From positions 1 to 35,919 of IMG/VR virus record IMGVR_UViG_3300042906_000160: a DNA stretch of 35,919 bases, one strand, 5' to 3'. The position numbers and the translations under genes are program-made. Of the stretch, positions 11,387 to 20,905 are shown one piece after another; the first letter of the stretch is position 1, and each line of letters starts with the position of its first letter. The notes beneath the pieces were generated by a model. That model worked only from the letters and a program-made list of their open reading frames with translations, was not told where the DNA came from and did no database searches. This DNA is from a virus.

Positions 11387-13552
11387 ATGGCTAAGGTTTC
11401 GCAAATAATGTCAGAGGTACAAACATACCTTGATATGTTTAGCCAGTACGACAAGGAGTTTGCTAAGTGGGAAGGTCGTGTAGAGAAGATTCTCAAACGC
11501 TACCGTGATGACCGTACAACAACTACGGCTCAATCTCACTACAACATCTTGTGGGCTAATGTACAGACTCTGAAGGCTGCAACCTTTAGCCGTATGCCTA
11601 AGCCTGATGTGTCACGCAGACACAAAGACAGTGACCCTGTTGCTCGTGTTGCGTCTATGTTGTTAGAGCGTGCCTTAGACTTTGAGATAAGCAATACAGA
11701 GGACTTTTATCATTCTCTTAACTCATGCGTCTATGACCGCTTTCTAGGTGGTCGTGGTACATCATGGATTCGTTACGAGCCTATCATTGAAACAGATGAC
11801 ACTTTCGTGTCTGAAGACGAACTAGACAGTGACTCTGTATCTGAATACCTAGACATTGAGCAAACGCCAGTAGACTATGTGCATTGGCGTGACTTTGGTC
11901 ATAACTCTGCCAGGACATGGGATGAGGTGTCTTGTGTATGGCGTAAAGTCTACATGACTCGCCAAATGCTTAAAGAGCGTTTCCCTGAAGACAAGTTTGA
12001 TGACTTGTGGAAAAGAATACCACTAGACGCTTCACCTGACGAGCCTCGCACTAAGATGACAGAGGGTGTCACTAAGCGTGGTCTAATCTACGAGGTATGG
12101 GATAAAGAAGAGAAGTGCGTCTATTGGATTAGTAAATCCATGGGCAAAATACTAGACAAGCGTGAAGACCCATTGCAGTTAGAGGAGTTCTTTCCATGTC
12201 CAGAGCCTATATTCTCTACATTGACCAATGAGTCACTTGTACCAGTTCCTGACTTCACTCTATACCAAGACCAAGCTAACGAGTTAGACACGCTATCAGA
12301 CCGTATTAAGGGTCTAGTAGACGCTATGAAGGTTCGTGGCTTCTATGACGCTGCAAATGCTGACCTAGGCCGTCTATTTACAGAGGGTGACAACAATACA
12401 CTTATCCCTGTTAAGAACTACGCTGCCTTTGCTGAAAAAGGTGGCTTGGGTGGTGCTGTAGAGTTCGTTGACTTAACACCTATTGCTAACGCATTGAACA
12501 TGGCTTATCAAGCTATGGGTCAAGTTAAACAGCAAATCTACGACATTACAGGTATCTCTGACATTGTTCGTGGTGCAAGTAACGCTAACGAAACAGCTAC
12601 TGCTCAACAAATCAAAGGCCAGTACGCTACATTGCGTCTTAAAACTTACCAAGACGAAGTGGCACGCTTTGCCTCACAAATACTTAAGATTAAAGCGCAG
12701 ATTATCTGTCAACACTTCCAACCTGAAACCATTATGAAGATTGGTGGTGCAGAGTTGTTAAGTCAAACAGACCAACAGTTAGTGCCACAAGCTATTCAAC
12801 TGTTGCAAGACAGTCCTATGCGTACATTCCGCATTGAGATTGCTACTGACTCTATGCTATACGCTGATGAAGCCCAAGAGAAACAAGACCGTGTAGAGTT
12901 CTTGCAAGCTACAAGCTCATTCATTGAGAAAGCCATACAAGGCGCTCAAGCTGTGCCTGAATTGACTCCATTGTTGATGGACTTGCTCAAGTTTGGTGTC
13001 CAAGGCTTCCGTGTTGGTCGTACTTTAGAGGGTGAGTTTGATACATTCGCTGATGCAGAGAAAGAAAAGCAAATGCAAGCGGCTGCTAACCCACAACCAC
13101 CAGCTCCAGACCCTGAAATGATTAAAGCCCAGGCTGAACAACAAAAAATGCAGATGGAAGCTCAACTAGAGCAAATGCGTATGCAGTTGGAAGGTCAAAA
13201 GCTAGAGTTTGAGAAGTATAAAGCTGACTTAGATAACCAAACTAAAGTCGTTGTAGCCGAGATTAACGCTAAGACAGACCTACAGCTTAAGTCGCTTGAT
13301 ATTAACGCTGGTAAAGAGCAAGAAGGTCTTACTGAAATCAGTATGGGTGGCGTTGAGCAACCTACATCTGCGTTATCAGGCTTGGTTGAGGCTATCAACA
13401 ACAACATGGCTACTATGGTGGCCGTACAAGCTCAACATAACACTGACCTATTGACGCAACAACAAATGGCTCATGAGAACTTGGTGCAACAATTAACTAA
13501 ACCTAAGCAAGTGGTAAGAGGCGCAGACGGTAAAATAGTCGGGGTGGCATAA
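11387..13552 (+). CDS. Portal protein (podovirus type)
   Basis: A 721-residue protein in the portal position right after terminase. The N-terminal half (MFSQYDKEFAKWEGRVEKILKRYRDDR; NILWANVQTLKAATFSRMPKPDV) and the central GLVDAMKVRGFYDA and YDITGISDIVRGASNANETATAQQ stretch match large podovirus portal proteins. The C-terminal part from about residue 550 is Gln/Met/Lys-rich coiled coil, such as forms the long barrel in P22-like portals. It forms the dodecamer through which DNA is packed. It overlaps the next gene by TAATG. Confidence 0.9.
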   Translation: MAKVSQIMSEVQTYLDMFSQYDKEFAKWEGRVEKILKRYRDDRTTTTAQSHYNILWANVQTLKAATFSRMPKPDVSRRHKDSDPVARVASMLLERALDFEISNTEDFYHSLNSCVYDRFLGGRGTSWIRYEPIIETDDTFVSEDELDSDSVSEYLDIEQTPVDYVHWRDFGHNSARTWDEVSCVWRKVYMTRQMLKERFPEDKFDDLWKRIPLDASPDEPRTKMTEGVTKRGLIYEVWDKEEKCVYWISKSMGKILDKREDPLQLEEFFPCPEPIFSTLTNESLVPVPDFTLYQDQANELDTLSDRIKGLVDAMKVRGFYDAANADLGRLFTEGDNNTLIPVKNYAAFAEKGGLGGAVEFVDLTPIANALNMAYQAMGQVKQQIYDITGISDIVRGASNANETATAQQIKGQYATLRLKTYQDEVARFASQILKIKAQIICQHFQPETIMKIGGAELLSQTDQQLVPQAIQLLQDSPMRTFRIEIATDSMLYADEAQEKQDRVEFLQATSSFIEKAIQGAQAVPELTPLLMDLLKFGVQGFRVGRTLEGEFDTFADAEKEKQMQAAANPQPPAPDPEMIKAQAEQQKMQMEAQLEQMRMQLEGQKLEFEKYKADLDNQTKVVVAEINAKTDLQLKSLDINAGKEQEGLTEISMGGVEQPTSALSGLVEAINNNMATMVAVQAQHNTDLLTQQQMAHENLVQQLTKPKQVVRGADGKIVGVA

Positions 13553-15930
13553 TGGCATTAGTCCTAGCGGATAGAGTATTAGAAACGACTACTGTCGCTG
13601 GTACAGGGAACGCTGCATTATCAGGCGCTCAAGCAAACTATCAACCATTCTCCGTAATCGGCAATGGTTCTACTACCTACTACACGATTGTAGACAATAC
13701 AAACAACGAGTGGGAAGTGGGTGTTGGTACTTATGTGCTTGCAGGTAACTATATCTCTCGTGACACAGTGCTGTCATCATCTAACGGTGGTGCATTAGTC
13801 TACTTTGGTAGCGGTGACAAGGATATATTCCTAGACCTACCATCAGAGGCTGTGTTATTGAGTGCTGGTGATGTAACTGGCCCTGCTAGTGCTGTAGCCA
13901 ACAACTTTGCTGCGTTCAACATGACCACTGGTAAGTTGATTAAGGATAGTGGCTATAACGCTTCTAGCTTTGCTACTGCTGCTCAAGGTGCATTGGCTGA
14001 CACTGCTATACAACCAGGTGACTTAGGCACTGCTGCCTACTTAGACGCTGGTTCTGCATTAGGTGTAGCTACACTAGACGCTGGTGGTAAAGTGCCAACA
14101 AGTCAAATCCCACAAATGGGTGACTTAAACTATCAAGGCACATGGAACGCTTCTACTAACACGCCTACATTGACTAGCTCTGCTGGCACTAAAGGCTTTT
14201 ACTATGTCGTGTCAGTTGCTGGCTCTACTAACCTAAATGGCATTACCGATTGGAAAGTAGGCGATTGGGCTGTGTTTAACGGCTCTGTATGGGAAAAGAT
14301 AGACAACACTGACGCTGTGACATCTGTAAACGGTTTTACAGGCACTGTGGTGCTAACTACTACCAATATAGCAGAAGGCACTAACGAATACTTTACGACA
14401 GCCAAGGCTAGGGCATCAGTAAGCGCTGGCACAGGCATAAGCTACGATAGCGGCACAGGTGTAATCAGCAACACATCCCCTTCATTGGGTGGTGATGTAG
14501 TAGGCCCATCAAGCGCTACGGATAACGCTGTGGCTCGTTTTGATACGACCACTGGCAAGCTAATACAGAACTCTGTTGTAACGATTGACGATAGCGGTAA
14601 CATTAGCGGTGCTAATTCTATCTCTACTATTGACTACGCACAGTTAGATACGACTGCTGCTGCATCTATTGCGGTAGGTAAGTTGCGTTGGAATGTAGAC
14701 ACAGCAACTGCGGCCTTCGGTATTATTGATGGCACGACAGAAGTCAACATCGGTCAGCAAATGTATGCCTATGTGACCAACGCTGAATCAGTAACAATCA
14801 CTGCTGGTCAAGCCGTATACTTGTATCAAGCCACAGGCAACCGTGCATCAGTTAAGTTAGCCTATAACACAGGCGATTCTACTTCTGCCAAAACATTAGG
14901 CTTGGTTACGCAAGACATTGCTGCTGGTGCAACAGGATTTGTGACAACGCAAGGTGTATTAGGCAAGTTAAACACAGGCTCTTATGCTGAAGGTGACACT
15001 CTTTACTTAGGTGCAACTGCTGGTAGCTTAACTACTACTAAACCTAAAGCACCTAACCACCTTGTTTATATCGGGGTGGTTGAGAGAGCAAACAATGGCA
15101 ACGGTCAAATCTATGTTCGTGTGCAAAACGGTTACGAACTAGACGAGATACACGATGTGCAGATTAACAGCCCTGCTAATGGTCAAACTCTTTTGTATGA
15201 CGCATCAACAAGCCTTTGGAAGAACGCTAACCTAACGGCTGGCACAGGTATTAGCATTAGCAATGGTGCAGCGTCAGCGACCATAACTAACTCAGCTCCA
15301 GACCAAACAGTAGCCATTACAGGTGCTGGTGGTGCAGTAGTGACAGGCACTTACCCTAACTTCACTATCACGACACCTAGCGGCACAGTAACTAGCGTAA
15401 CAGGCACAGCGCCTATTGCGTCTAGTGGTGGTGCTACACCTGCTATTAGCATTAGCCAGGCTACTACAAGCACTAACGGTTACTTGTCTAGTACCGATTG
15501 GAATACCTTTAACGGTAAAGGCTCAGGCACTGTAACTAGCGTAGGCGGTACAGGCACAGTCAATGGTATTACGCTAACAGGCACAGTCACTAGCTCAGGC
15601 AACCTTACATTAGGTGGCACATTAGGTGGCATTGGTAACAGTCAGCTAACTAACTCTGCTGTAACGGTAGGTACGACAGCGATCAGCTTAGGCAGTAGCT
15701 CTACTACACTAGCTGGCTTGACTTCAGTTACCTCAACTAACTTAACAGCAACGGCTGCGGTAACAGGTTCAGTAGTATCAGCAACAAATGGGTTAGTAAT
15801 TAACAACATGACAATTGGTGCAAGCTATGCCATCCCTTCAGGCTACTCAGCTAGTTCTGTAGGCGCAGTAACGATAGCAAGTGGTGTAAGTGTAACCGTG
15901 CCTAGTGGCTCTAGATGGGTAGTTTTATAA
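13552..15930 (+). CDS. Tail fibre-like structural protein (792 aa)
   Basis: A long Ser/Thr/Gly-rich, beta-structured protein. The N-terminus (MALVLADRVLETTT, then GNYISRDTVLSSSNGG) is a common virion-attachment module. Two copies of a repeated unit, GDVTGPASA...TTGKLIKDS (about 105-135) and GDVVGPSSA...TTGKLIQNS (about 313-343), follow. The C-terminus ends VTVPSGSRWVVL, a cap shared with the 31720 product. It probably forms a trimeric fibre that contacts the cell surface. Confidence 0.8.
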   Translation: MALVLADRVLETTTVAGTGNAALSGAQANYQPFSVIGNGSTTYYTIVDNTNNEWEVGVGTYVLAGNYISRDTVLSSSNGGALVYFGSGDKDIFLDLPSEAVLLSAGDVTGPASAVANNFAAFNMTTGKLIKDSGYNASSFATAAQGALADTAIQPGDLGTAAYLDAGSALGVATLDAGGKVPTSQIPQMGDLNYQGTWNASTNTPTLTSSAGTKGFYYVVSVAGSTNLNGITDWKVGDWAVFNGSVWEKIDNTDAVTSVNGFTGTVVLTTTNIAEGTNEYFTTAKARASVSAGTGISYDSGTGVISNTSPSLGGDVVGPSSATDNAVARFDTTTGKLIQNSVVTIDDSGNISGANSISTIDYAQLDTTAAASIAVGKLRWNVDTATAAFGIIDGTTEVNIGQQMYAYVTNAESVTITAGQAVYLYQATGNRASVKLAYNTGDSTSAKTLGLVTQDIAAGATGFVTTQGVLGKLNTGSYAEGDTLYLGATAGSLTTTKPKAPNHLVYIGVVERANNGNGQIYVRVQNGYELDEIHDVQINSPANGQTLLYDASTSLWKNANLTAGTGISISNGAASATITNSAPDQTVAITGAGGAVVTGTYPNFTITTPSGTVTSVTGTAPIASSGGATPAISISQATTSTNGYLSSTDWNTFNGKGSGTVTSVGGTGTVNGITLTGTVTSSGNLTLGGTLGGIGNSQLTNSAVTVGTTAISLGSSSTTLAGLTSVTSTNLTATAAVTGSVVSATNGLVINNMTIGASYAIPSGYSASSVGAVTIASGVSVTVPSGSRWVVL

Positions 15931-15940
15931 AGGAAAAAAT

Positions 15941-16519
15941 ATGGCTTCAATAATTAATGCCTCTACAAGCGGAGTTGGTGGTGTCATCACTACAGCCGAC
16001 AATAGCGGTGACTTAAACATACAAAGCGGTGGCTCTACTAAGATTGCTGTAACATCAGCAGGTGTAGCGGTAACTGGATTGAGCAAAGGCTCTTTGCCTA
16101 CAGGTAGCGTGTTGCAGGTGGTAAGTGCAAATTACAGCACATCTGTATCTACCACATCAACTAGTTTTGTAACGGCTGGATTAAGTGCGTCAATTACACC
16201 AACAAGTGCTACAAGTAAAATAATGATTATTGTAAACATTGGTTTATATAACAATGGTACAAGTGGCAATAGTATGGGGGCAACAGTATTTAGAGGCACA
16301 GTTGCAGGAACAAATCTTGGTGAAGCAACTTGGGGCTTTGGTTTGGTTGGTTCAGCTATTACTGGTACTTTGGGTTCAATAACTTATTTAGATTCTCCAG
16401 CAACTACATCAGCAACTAGTTATACAGTAGGTATTAGAACTCAAAATGCAGCCAATTTAGTTTATGCTCAATATCAAAATACAAGTTCAAACATCACTCT
16501 TATGGAGATAGCAGCATGA
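15941..16519 (+). CDS. Fibre or receptor-binding-like protein (192 aa)
   Basis: The N-terminal part holds a short fibre motif (DLNIQSGGSTKIAVTSAGVAVTG). A beta-sandwich-like C-terminal domain follows, ending NITLMEIAA. Proteins with this ending occur in many aquatic phages as fibre tips. AAGGA lies upstream of ATG. It overlaps the next gene by ATGA. The receptor is unknown. Confidence 0.65.
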   Translation: MASIINASTSGVGGVITTADNSGDLNIQSGGSTKIAVTSAGVAVTGLSKGSLPTGSVLQVVSANYSTSVSTTSTSFVTAGLSASITPTSATSKIMIIVNIGLYNNGTSGNSMGATVFRGTVAGTNLGEATWGFGLVGSAITGTLGSITYLDSPATTSATSYTVGIRTQNAANLVYAQYQNTSSNITLMEIAA

Positions 16520-16773
16520 TAGAAGCAATCTATAAACTATATCCACAAGTGGTTCGCACAGTTGGCGATGAAGCCTTTGATGCTGGCGGCAACCTAGTCG
16601 CATACGACCTAGACCTAGTTAAAGCAGAACAAGCAGCAGAAGCTAAGCGTCAAGAGGCAAGAGCCTACCTAGCATCTACAGATTACATGATGACTGCTGA
16701 CTACGACAAAGACACAACAGCAGTTCGTGCATTAAGGGCTGAAGCTCGTAATGTAATAAGAGGAGTTAAATAA
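16516..16773 (+). CDS. Small fibre-associated protein, XkdW/assembly-like
   Basis: The 85-residue acidic protein ends with a helical QEARAYLASTDYMMTADYDKD...LRAEARNVIR. This resembles the C-terminal part of tail-fibre assembly chaperone and XkdW-like proteins. It lies between fibre genes, which supports a role in folding or attaching a fibre. The match is partial. Confidence 0.55.
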   Translation: MIEAIYKLYPQVVRTVGDEAFDAGGNLVAYDLDLVKAEQAAEAKRQEARAYLASTDYMMTADYDKDTTAVRALRAEARNVIRGVK

Positions 16774-17852
16774 TGCCTTTATTGTTAGCAGGAGCGACAA
16801 GCGGTGTAACGACTGTACAAGCTACAGACACGGTGACTGCTACAATGACCTTGCCATCTGTAACGGGTATTGTACCAACACAAAACAGCACAACAGGTGC
16901 ATTGACATTACCTACTGGCACAACAGCACAACGACCAACAGCCTCAACAGGTATGGTTAGGTATAACTCAACACTAGGCGTTATGGAATACTATAATGGC
17001 ACAGCTTGGTATAGCGTGAGTTATGTGCCTCCTCCTTCTACCGTAGAGTATTTGGTAGTTGCTGGTGGTGGTGGTGCTGGTGGTGGTGGAGCTAACCCAA
17101 GTGGTGGTGGTGGTGCTGGCGGATATCTAACAGCTACTGGATTATCAGTAAGTGCTGGAAGTGCTATTACAGTAACAGTAGGTGCTGGTGGTACAGGTGG
17201 CGGAAGCGGAAGCAATGGTGGAAGTTCAGTATTTGGCGCAATTTCAACTACTGGTGGTGGTCGTGGTGGTTACTTAGATACTAACGGTTCTTCTGGTGGT
17301 TCAGGTGGTGGTGCAGGTTGGGGTGCAGGTTATCCAGCTGCATATCCAGCTCCAGCTGGCACATCAGGTCAAGGCAATAATGGTGGTTTAGGCACAAGCG
17401 GAAGAAACAACCAAGATACTGGTGGTGGTGGTGGCGGTAAAGGTGCTGTTGGTGGAAACGCTACTTATAATGTAAGCGGTGGTGCTGGTGGTGCTGGTAC
17501 AGCTAGTTCTATATCAGGCTCTAGCGTAACTTACGCAGGTGGTGGTGGCGGCGGTTCTCCTAACATAATCACAGCAACTCCTGGCGCAGGTGGTTCAGGC
17601 GGTGGAGGAACAGGCGGAACTTATGCTGGCGGACTTGGAGCTTCTGGAACTGCCAATACTGGTGGCGGTGGTGGTGGCGGTGGGGGCTCTAACGGTAGTA
17701 CTGCTGGCGGTGCTGGCGGTTCAGGAGTTGTCATCATCCGTTACGCTGATACATACGCTGCTGCGACCTCTACTACAGGCTCACCTACTATAACAGTTGC
17801 TGGTGGCTACCGTGTCTATAAATGGACAGGTTCAGGTTCAATTACATTCTAA
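16773..17852 (+). CDS. Glycine-rich adhesin, copy 1 (359 aa)
   Basis: The N-terminal 85 residues carry the LPTGTTAQRPTASTGMVRYN...NGTAWYS fibre module. After VEYLVVAGGGG the remaining ~260 residues consist of glycine runs broken by short strands, a glycine-rich domain of the kind found in phage tip adhesins such as the gp38 of S16-like phages, where polyglycine helices pack side by side. The C-terminus ends RVYKWTGSGSITF. It is paralogous to the gene at 18229. Likely receptor binding. Confidence 0.8.
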   Translation: MPLLLAGATSGVTTVQATDTVTATMTLPSVTGIVPTQNSTTGALTLPTGTTAQRPTASTGMVRYNSTLGVMEYYNGTAWYSVSYVPPPSTVEYLVVAGGGGAGGGGANPSGGGGAGGYLTATGLSVSAGSAITVTVGAGGTGGGSGSNGGSSVFGAISTTGGGRGGYLDTNGSSGGSGGGAGWGAGYPAAYPAPAGTSGQGNNGGLGTSGRNNQDTGGGGGGKGAVGGNATYNVSGGAGGAGTASSISGSSVTYAGGGGGGSPNIITATPGAGGSGGGGTGGTYAGGLGASGTANTGGGGGGGGGSNGSTAGGAGGSGVVIIRYADTYAAATSTTGSPTITVAGGYRVYKWTGSGSITF

Positions 17853-17863
17853 GGATTTACAAG

Positions 17864-18229
17864 ATGGCTTATTTTGCACGATTAGATGAAAACGATGTCG
17901 TGATAGATGTTCACGCATTAAACAACATTGAGATGCTAACCGCTGAAGGTTTAGAGTCCGAGGACATGGGTAAAGCTTTCTTTGTCCGTTGGTCAGGTGG
18001 CTACTCTAAATGGGTGCAAACATCTTACAACGGCACAATCCGTAAAAACTACGCAGGTATTGGTTACACATACGACCGTGTTCGTGATGCTTTCATTGCA
18101 CCTCAACCTTTCCCTAGTTGGACATTAGTAGAGGACACTTGTCAATGGCAAGCTCCTACACCTATGCCTACAGACGGTAAAGTCTATGTTTGGGACGAAG
18201 CTACAACCGCTTGGGTAGAAGCTAAATAA
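17864..18229 (+). CDS. Conserved fibre-region protein (121 aa)
   Basis: I start at ATG 17864 (MAYFARLDENDVVIDVHAL), preceded by AAGGA; the frame is open from 17822, but that part overlaps the previous gene. The sequence SYNGTIRKNYAGIGYTYD...D-A-F-I-A-P-Q-P-F-P-S-W-T-L is a conserved stretch seen in many aquatic phage proteins of unknown function. It ends TAATG into the second adhesin gene. Its position between two adhesins suggests a structural or assembly role. Confidence 0.65.
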   Translation: MAYFARLDENDVVIDVHALNNIEMLTAEGLESEDMGKAFFVRWSGGYSKWVQTSYNGTIRKNYAGIGYTYDRVRDAFIAPQPFPSWTLVEDTCQWQAPTPMPTDGKVYVWDEATTAWVEAK

Positions 18230-19290
18230 TGGCTAACTTGCTCATCAATGGAGCTACATCGGGGACTACCTCAATAGCCCCTACAGACAACGCTACGGCT
18301 ACTATAACGCTACCTGCTACATCAGGTGTGTTTCCTGTGCAAACAGCTACTACAGGCGCTCTATACTTGCCTACAGGCACTACTGCTCAACGACCTACAG
18401 CAGCAACTGGTCAATGGCGCTATAACACTGACTTAGGTGTTATGGAGTATTACAACGGCACGGCTTGGTACAGTATTACAGGGACTCCTCCTGTTCCTGT
18501 TGAGTATTTAGTAGTAGGCGGCGGTGGTGGCGGTGGAGCTTGGAGGTCAGGTGGTGGCGGAGCTGGCGGTGGTGGCGCCGGCGGCTTTAGAACGGCAACT
18601 GGATTGGAATTGCCAACTGGCGTATCTATAACCGTAACTGTAGGTGGTGGTGGAGCTGGTGGCTCAACAAATAATACAAATGGTGTAAGTGGTAGCAATT
18701 CAGTGTTTGCCTCTGTTACATCATTAGGTGGTGGTTTTGGCAGCACAGGGAATTACACAGCAGAGCCTGGTGGTTCAGGTGGTGGTGCTGGTGGTGGTAC
18801 AGGTATAGTAAAAACAGGTGGAGCTGGTACAAGTGGACAAGGTAACAATGGTGGTTCATGCAGCTCTGGAGATGCTGGTGGTGGTGGCGGAGGTGCAGGT
18901 GCAGTAGGCGCAAACGCTTCTGGAACTACAGGTGGCGCTGGTGGTAATGGTACAGCCTCATCAATCTCTGGCTCATCTGTAACTTATGGCGGTGGTGGCG
19001 GTGGAGCAGGAAATGTTGGCACAAGCTCTGGCGGTTCTGGTGGTGGGGGTAATGCTGGTGTTTTTGGCTCAACAGCCGCTTCAGCAGGTACAGCCAATAC
19101 TGGTGGCGGTGGTGGCGGTGCAGCAGGTAATGTATCAGTAGCAGGTGGAGCAGGTGGTTCAGGCATTGTCATCATTCGCTATGCAGATAGTTACCCAGCA
19201 GCCACATCAACTACAGGTTCACCCACTATCACAGTAGCTGGCGGTTACAGAGTCTATAAATGGACTGGTAGCGGAACGATTACTTTTTAA
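18229..19290 (+). CDS. Glycine-rich adhesin, copy 2 (353 aa)
   Basis: Same architecture as the 16773 product: the N-terminal module LPTGTTAQRPTAATGQWRYN...NGTAWYS, then VEYLVVGGGGGG and a long glycine-rich domain, ending RVYKWTGSGTITF. The first ~95 and last ~50 residues align closely with copy 1; the glycine-rich centre differs in length and spacing. The loops between the glycine strands would hold receptor specificity. Confidence 0.8.
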   Translation: MANLLINGATSGTTSIAPTDNATATITLPATSGVFPVQTATTGALYLPTGTTAQRPTAATGQWRYNTDLGVMEYYNGTAWYSITGTPPVPVEYLVVGGGGGGGAWRSGGGGAGGGGAGGFRTATGLELPTGVSITVTVGGGGAGGSTNNTNGVSGSNSVFASVTSLGGGFGSTGNYTAEPGGSGGGAGGGTGIVKTGGAGTSGQGNNGGSCSSGDAGGGGGGAGAVGANASGTTGGAGGNGTASSISGSSVTYGGGGGGAGNVGTSSGGSGGGGNAGVFGSTAASAGTANTGGGGGGAAGNVSVAGGAGGSGIVIIRYADSYPAATSTTGSPTITVAGGYRVYKWTGSGTITF

Positions 19291-19299
19291 GGAAATAAT

Positions 19300-19464
19300 A
19301 TGTCAATGGTCTTAGACGGAACAAATGGTAGTGGTAGCCCAGTAGTCACCACTACACAAAAAAATGCTTTAACTCCAGCAGCAGGTTATGTTGTATTTGA
19401 CAGCACATTAGGAAAGTTATGCGTTTACACAGGCTCTGCTTGGCAAACCATAACATCTGCATAA
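19300..19464 (+). CDS. Small fibre-module protein (54 aa)
   Basis: ATG 19300 follows a GGAAA site. The product (AGYVVFDSTLGKLCVYTGSAWQTI) carries only the strand module that opens the two adhesins (STLGVMEYYNGTAWYS), without any glycine-rich tip. It may be a collar or a remnant of a third fibre gene. It ends TAATG into the next gene. Confidence 0.65.
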   Translation: MSMVLDGTNGSGSPVVTTTQKNALTPAAGYVVFDSTLGKLCVYTGSAWQTITSA

Positions 19465-19748
19465 TGGAAAAGATAATCGCTAAACTTAACGCTTTCTTAA
19501 GCCAATTCTGCATTGTGTGCAAAGTACCTTGCGATAAGCAAATGCACTTTATATCAGGCTTTATCATAGCTGCTATACTGACACCATTCATCGGCTTTTA
19601 CGCTGTTGTTGTCGTGGCTATCATTGCGCTACTTAAAGAGATATACGATGCACTACATCCTGACAAGCACACTGCTGACTTTTGGGATTGGGTAGCAACG
19701 ACTTTAGGCGGATTAGTAGGATTTGTTACCGTTAGCTTAATAGGATAA
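19464..19748 (+). CDS. Membrane protein (94 aa), putative holin-like
   Basis: ATG 19464 shares its A with the upstream stop. Two hydrophobic segments (about residues 28-57 and 78-93) flank KEIYDALHPDKHTADFWDWVATTLGG. A Lys-His pair (DKQMHF) precedes the first. Such small two-span proteins are often placed among holins or VanZ-like membrane proteins. A lysis role is uncertain, since a better holin candidate lies beside the endolysin. Confidence 0.55.
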   Translation: MEKIIAKLNAFLSQFCIVCKVPCDKQMHFISGFIIAAILTPFIGFYAVVVVAIIALLKEIYDALHPDKHTADFWDWVATTLGGLVGFVTVSLIG

Positions 19749-19751
19749 TTT

Positions 19752-20108
19752 ATGTTTGGATTTAACGCATTTGCATCTACAGCGTTTAATTCACTATTAA
19801 GTGCAATCACACCTCCACCTCCAGTTACATGGGGGACTACAGGCGGCATAGGTAAGAAAAGACACATACGCAAGTCAGCTAGAGCTGAAATGCAAGACCA
19901 TGTAAAAGAGTTATTTGCAGAGCCAGTAGCAGCAGAGTTAAAACAAGAAGTCGCTAAGTATGTTAAGCCCTCACAAGGCTTGTCTATCCATTCCATTGAT
20001 TACGGTAAGTTAGCTCAAGATGCAGAGCTAGTGCAACGGATTATTGGCAGATTTAAAGAAATGCAACAAGAGCAAGAAGACGAAGCTCTTTTATTAATGT
20101 TAATGTAA
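19752..20108 (+). CDS. Hypothetical structural-region protein (118 aa)
   Basis: The N-terminus MFGFNAFASTAFNSLLSAIT with a Pro run is followed by a basic segment GKKRHIRKSARAEM, then acidic helices ending EDEALLLMLM. No family recognised; it lies in the cassette between portal and scaffold genes. Confidence 0.6.
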   Translation: MFGFNAFASTAFNSLLSAITPPPPVTWGTTGGIGKKRHIRKSARAEMQDHVKELFAEPVAAELKQEVAKYVKPSQGLSIHSIDYGKLAQDAELVQRIIGRFKEMQQEQEDEALLLMLM

Positions 20109-20116
20109 GGAACGAT

Positions 20117-20458
20117 ATGTCATTTTTACCAGAGTGGTACTCCAAAGGTGTTACAGCACAAGATGCAAACGGTGGCATGGGTACTGCTGCAATGTTTAAC
20201 AAGCCTACAGCAGCGCAACAAGGTGACTTTGGCGGTTACTTGCCTAAATTGATTGCTATGTTGCGTAGTGGTGGTGAAAAACCTGCTGACGATGGTATGC
20301 CTACGCAATCTATGCCTATGTCTAACGCTATGCCTAACTACACACCACAACAAACTCAACCAATTGGCCCTAACATGAATCAAGTAAACAATCCTAACAC
20401 TATGAGTCCTAATGGGCAGATTATGCCTAACTGGAATAAAACCTATGGCGGCTATTAA
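20117..20458 (+). CDS. Hypothetical Met/Pro/Gln-rich protein (113 aa)
   Basis: AAGGAACG precedes ATG. After a short N-terminal FLPEWYSKGVTAQDANGG, the protein is low complexity, rich in Met, Pro, Asn and Gln (PTQSMPMSNAMPNYTPQQ). It resembles linker-like virion proteins. Function unknown. It overlaps the next gene by 14 bases. Confidence 0.6.
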   Translation: MSFLPEWYSKGVTAQDANGGMGTAAMFNKPTAAQQGDFGGYLPKLIAMLRSGGEKPADDGMPTQSMPMSNAMPNYTPQQTQPIGPNMNQVNNPNTMSPNGQIMPNWNKTYGGY

Positions 20459-20891
20459 TGAGATAACAGGCGATTCTATACAGACTCGCATGAAGGGTAA
20501 AACCTTTGATGACAATTACGACAAGATAGACCGCACAGTAAGGTTAGAAGAAAAGAAAGACGAGCAAGAAGACGATTTAGTAACAATGAAAGCTGACTTC
20601 CTAGAACGATGGAATCTTAGTGGTGAAGAAGGCGAAAAGGTTTGGCAAGAAAAGCTAACCATGATGTACAGACAAGGCACTGTATCGTTGCCTTATGTTC
20701 GTGAAGACTACAAGCCCTATCAGTCAATGATTGATGGTCGCATGATAGAGGGCAAGAAAGCCCATAGAGAGCATCTAAAGCGTAACAACTGCATAGAGGC
20801 AGGTGATATGCCTATAAAGAATCCAGAAAGACCTAGGGATAACTTGAAAGAGCAAATTGCAAGAGAAGTTTATAACAAATTGCGTTATTAA
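20445..20891 (+). CDS. Hypothetical charged protein (148 aa)
   Basis: I choose ATG 20445 (MAAINEITGDSIQTRMKGKT) within the end of the previous gene; the frame is open from 20412, without a better start. The protein is very charged and helical (EEKKDEQEDDLVTMKADF...). It contains neither Cys clusters nor membrane segments. It could be an internal or assembly protein; no family recognised. Confidence 0.6.
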   Translation: MAAINEITGDSIQTRMKGKTFDDNYDKIDRTVRLEEKKDEQEDDLVTMKADFLERWNLSGEEGEKVWQEKLTMMYRQGTVSLPYVREDYKPYQSMIDGRMIEGKKAHREHLKRNNCIEAGDMPIKNPERPRDNLKEQIAREVYNKLRY

Positions 20892-20905
20892 TAAGGGAGC
20901 AACAA

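Noticed and set aside
17021-19175. Long minus-strand Pro-rich ORFs opposite the glycine-rich adhesins
   Set aside because: Pro-rich frames are the complement of GGN glycine codons. They lack ribosome-binding sites.
16773-19290. CRISPR-like or tandem DNA repeat in the glycine-rich genes
   Set aside because: The repetition is GGT/GGC codon runs with irregular spacing and no unique spacers.
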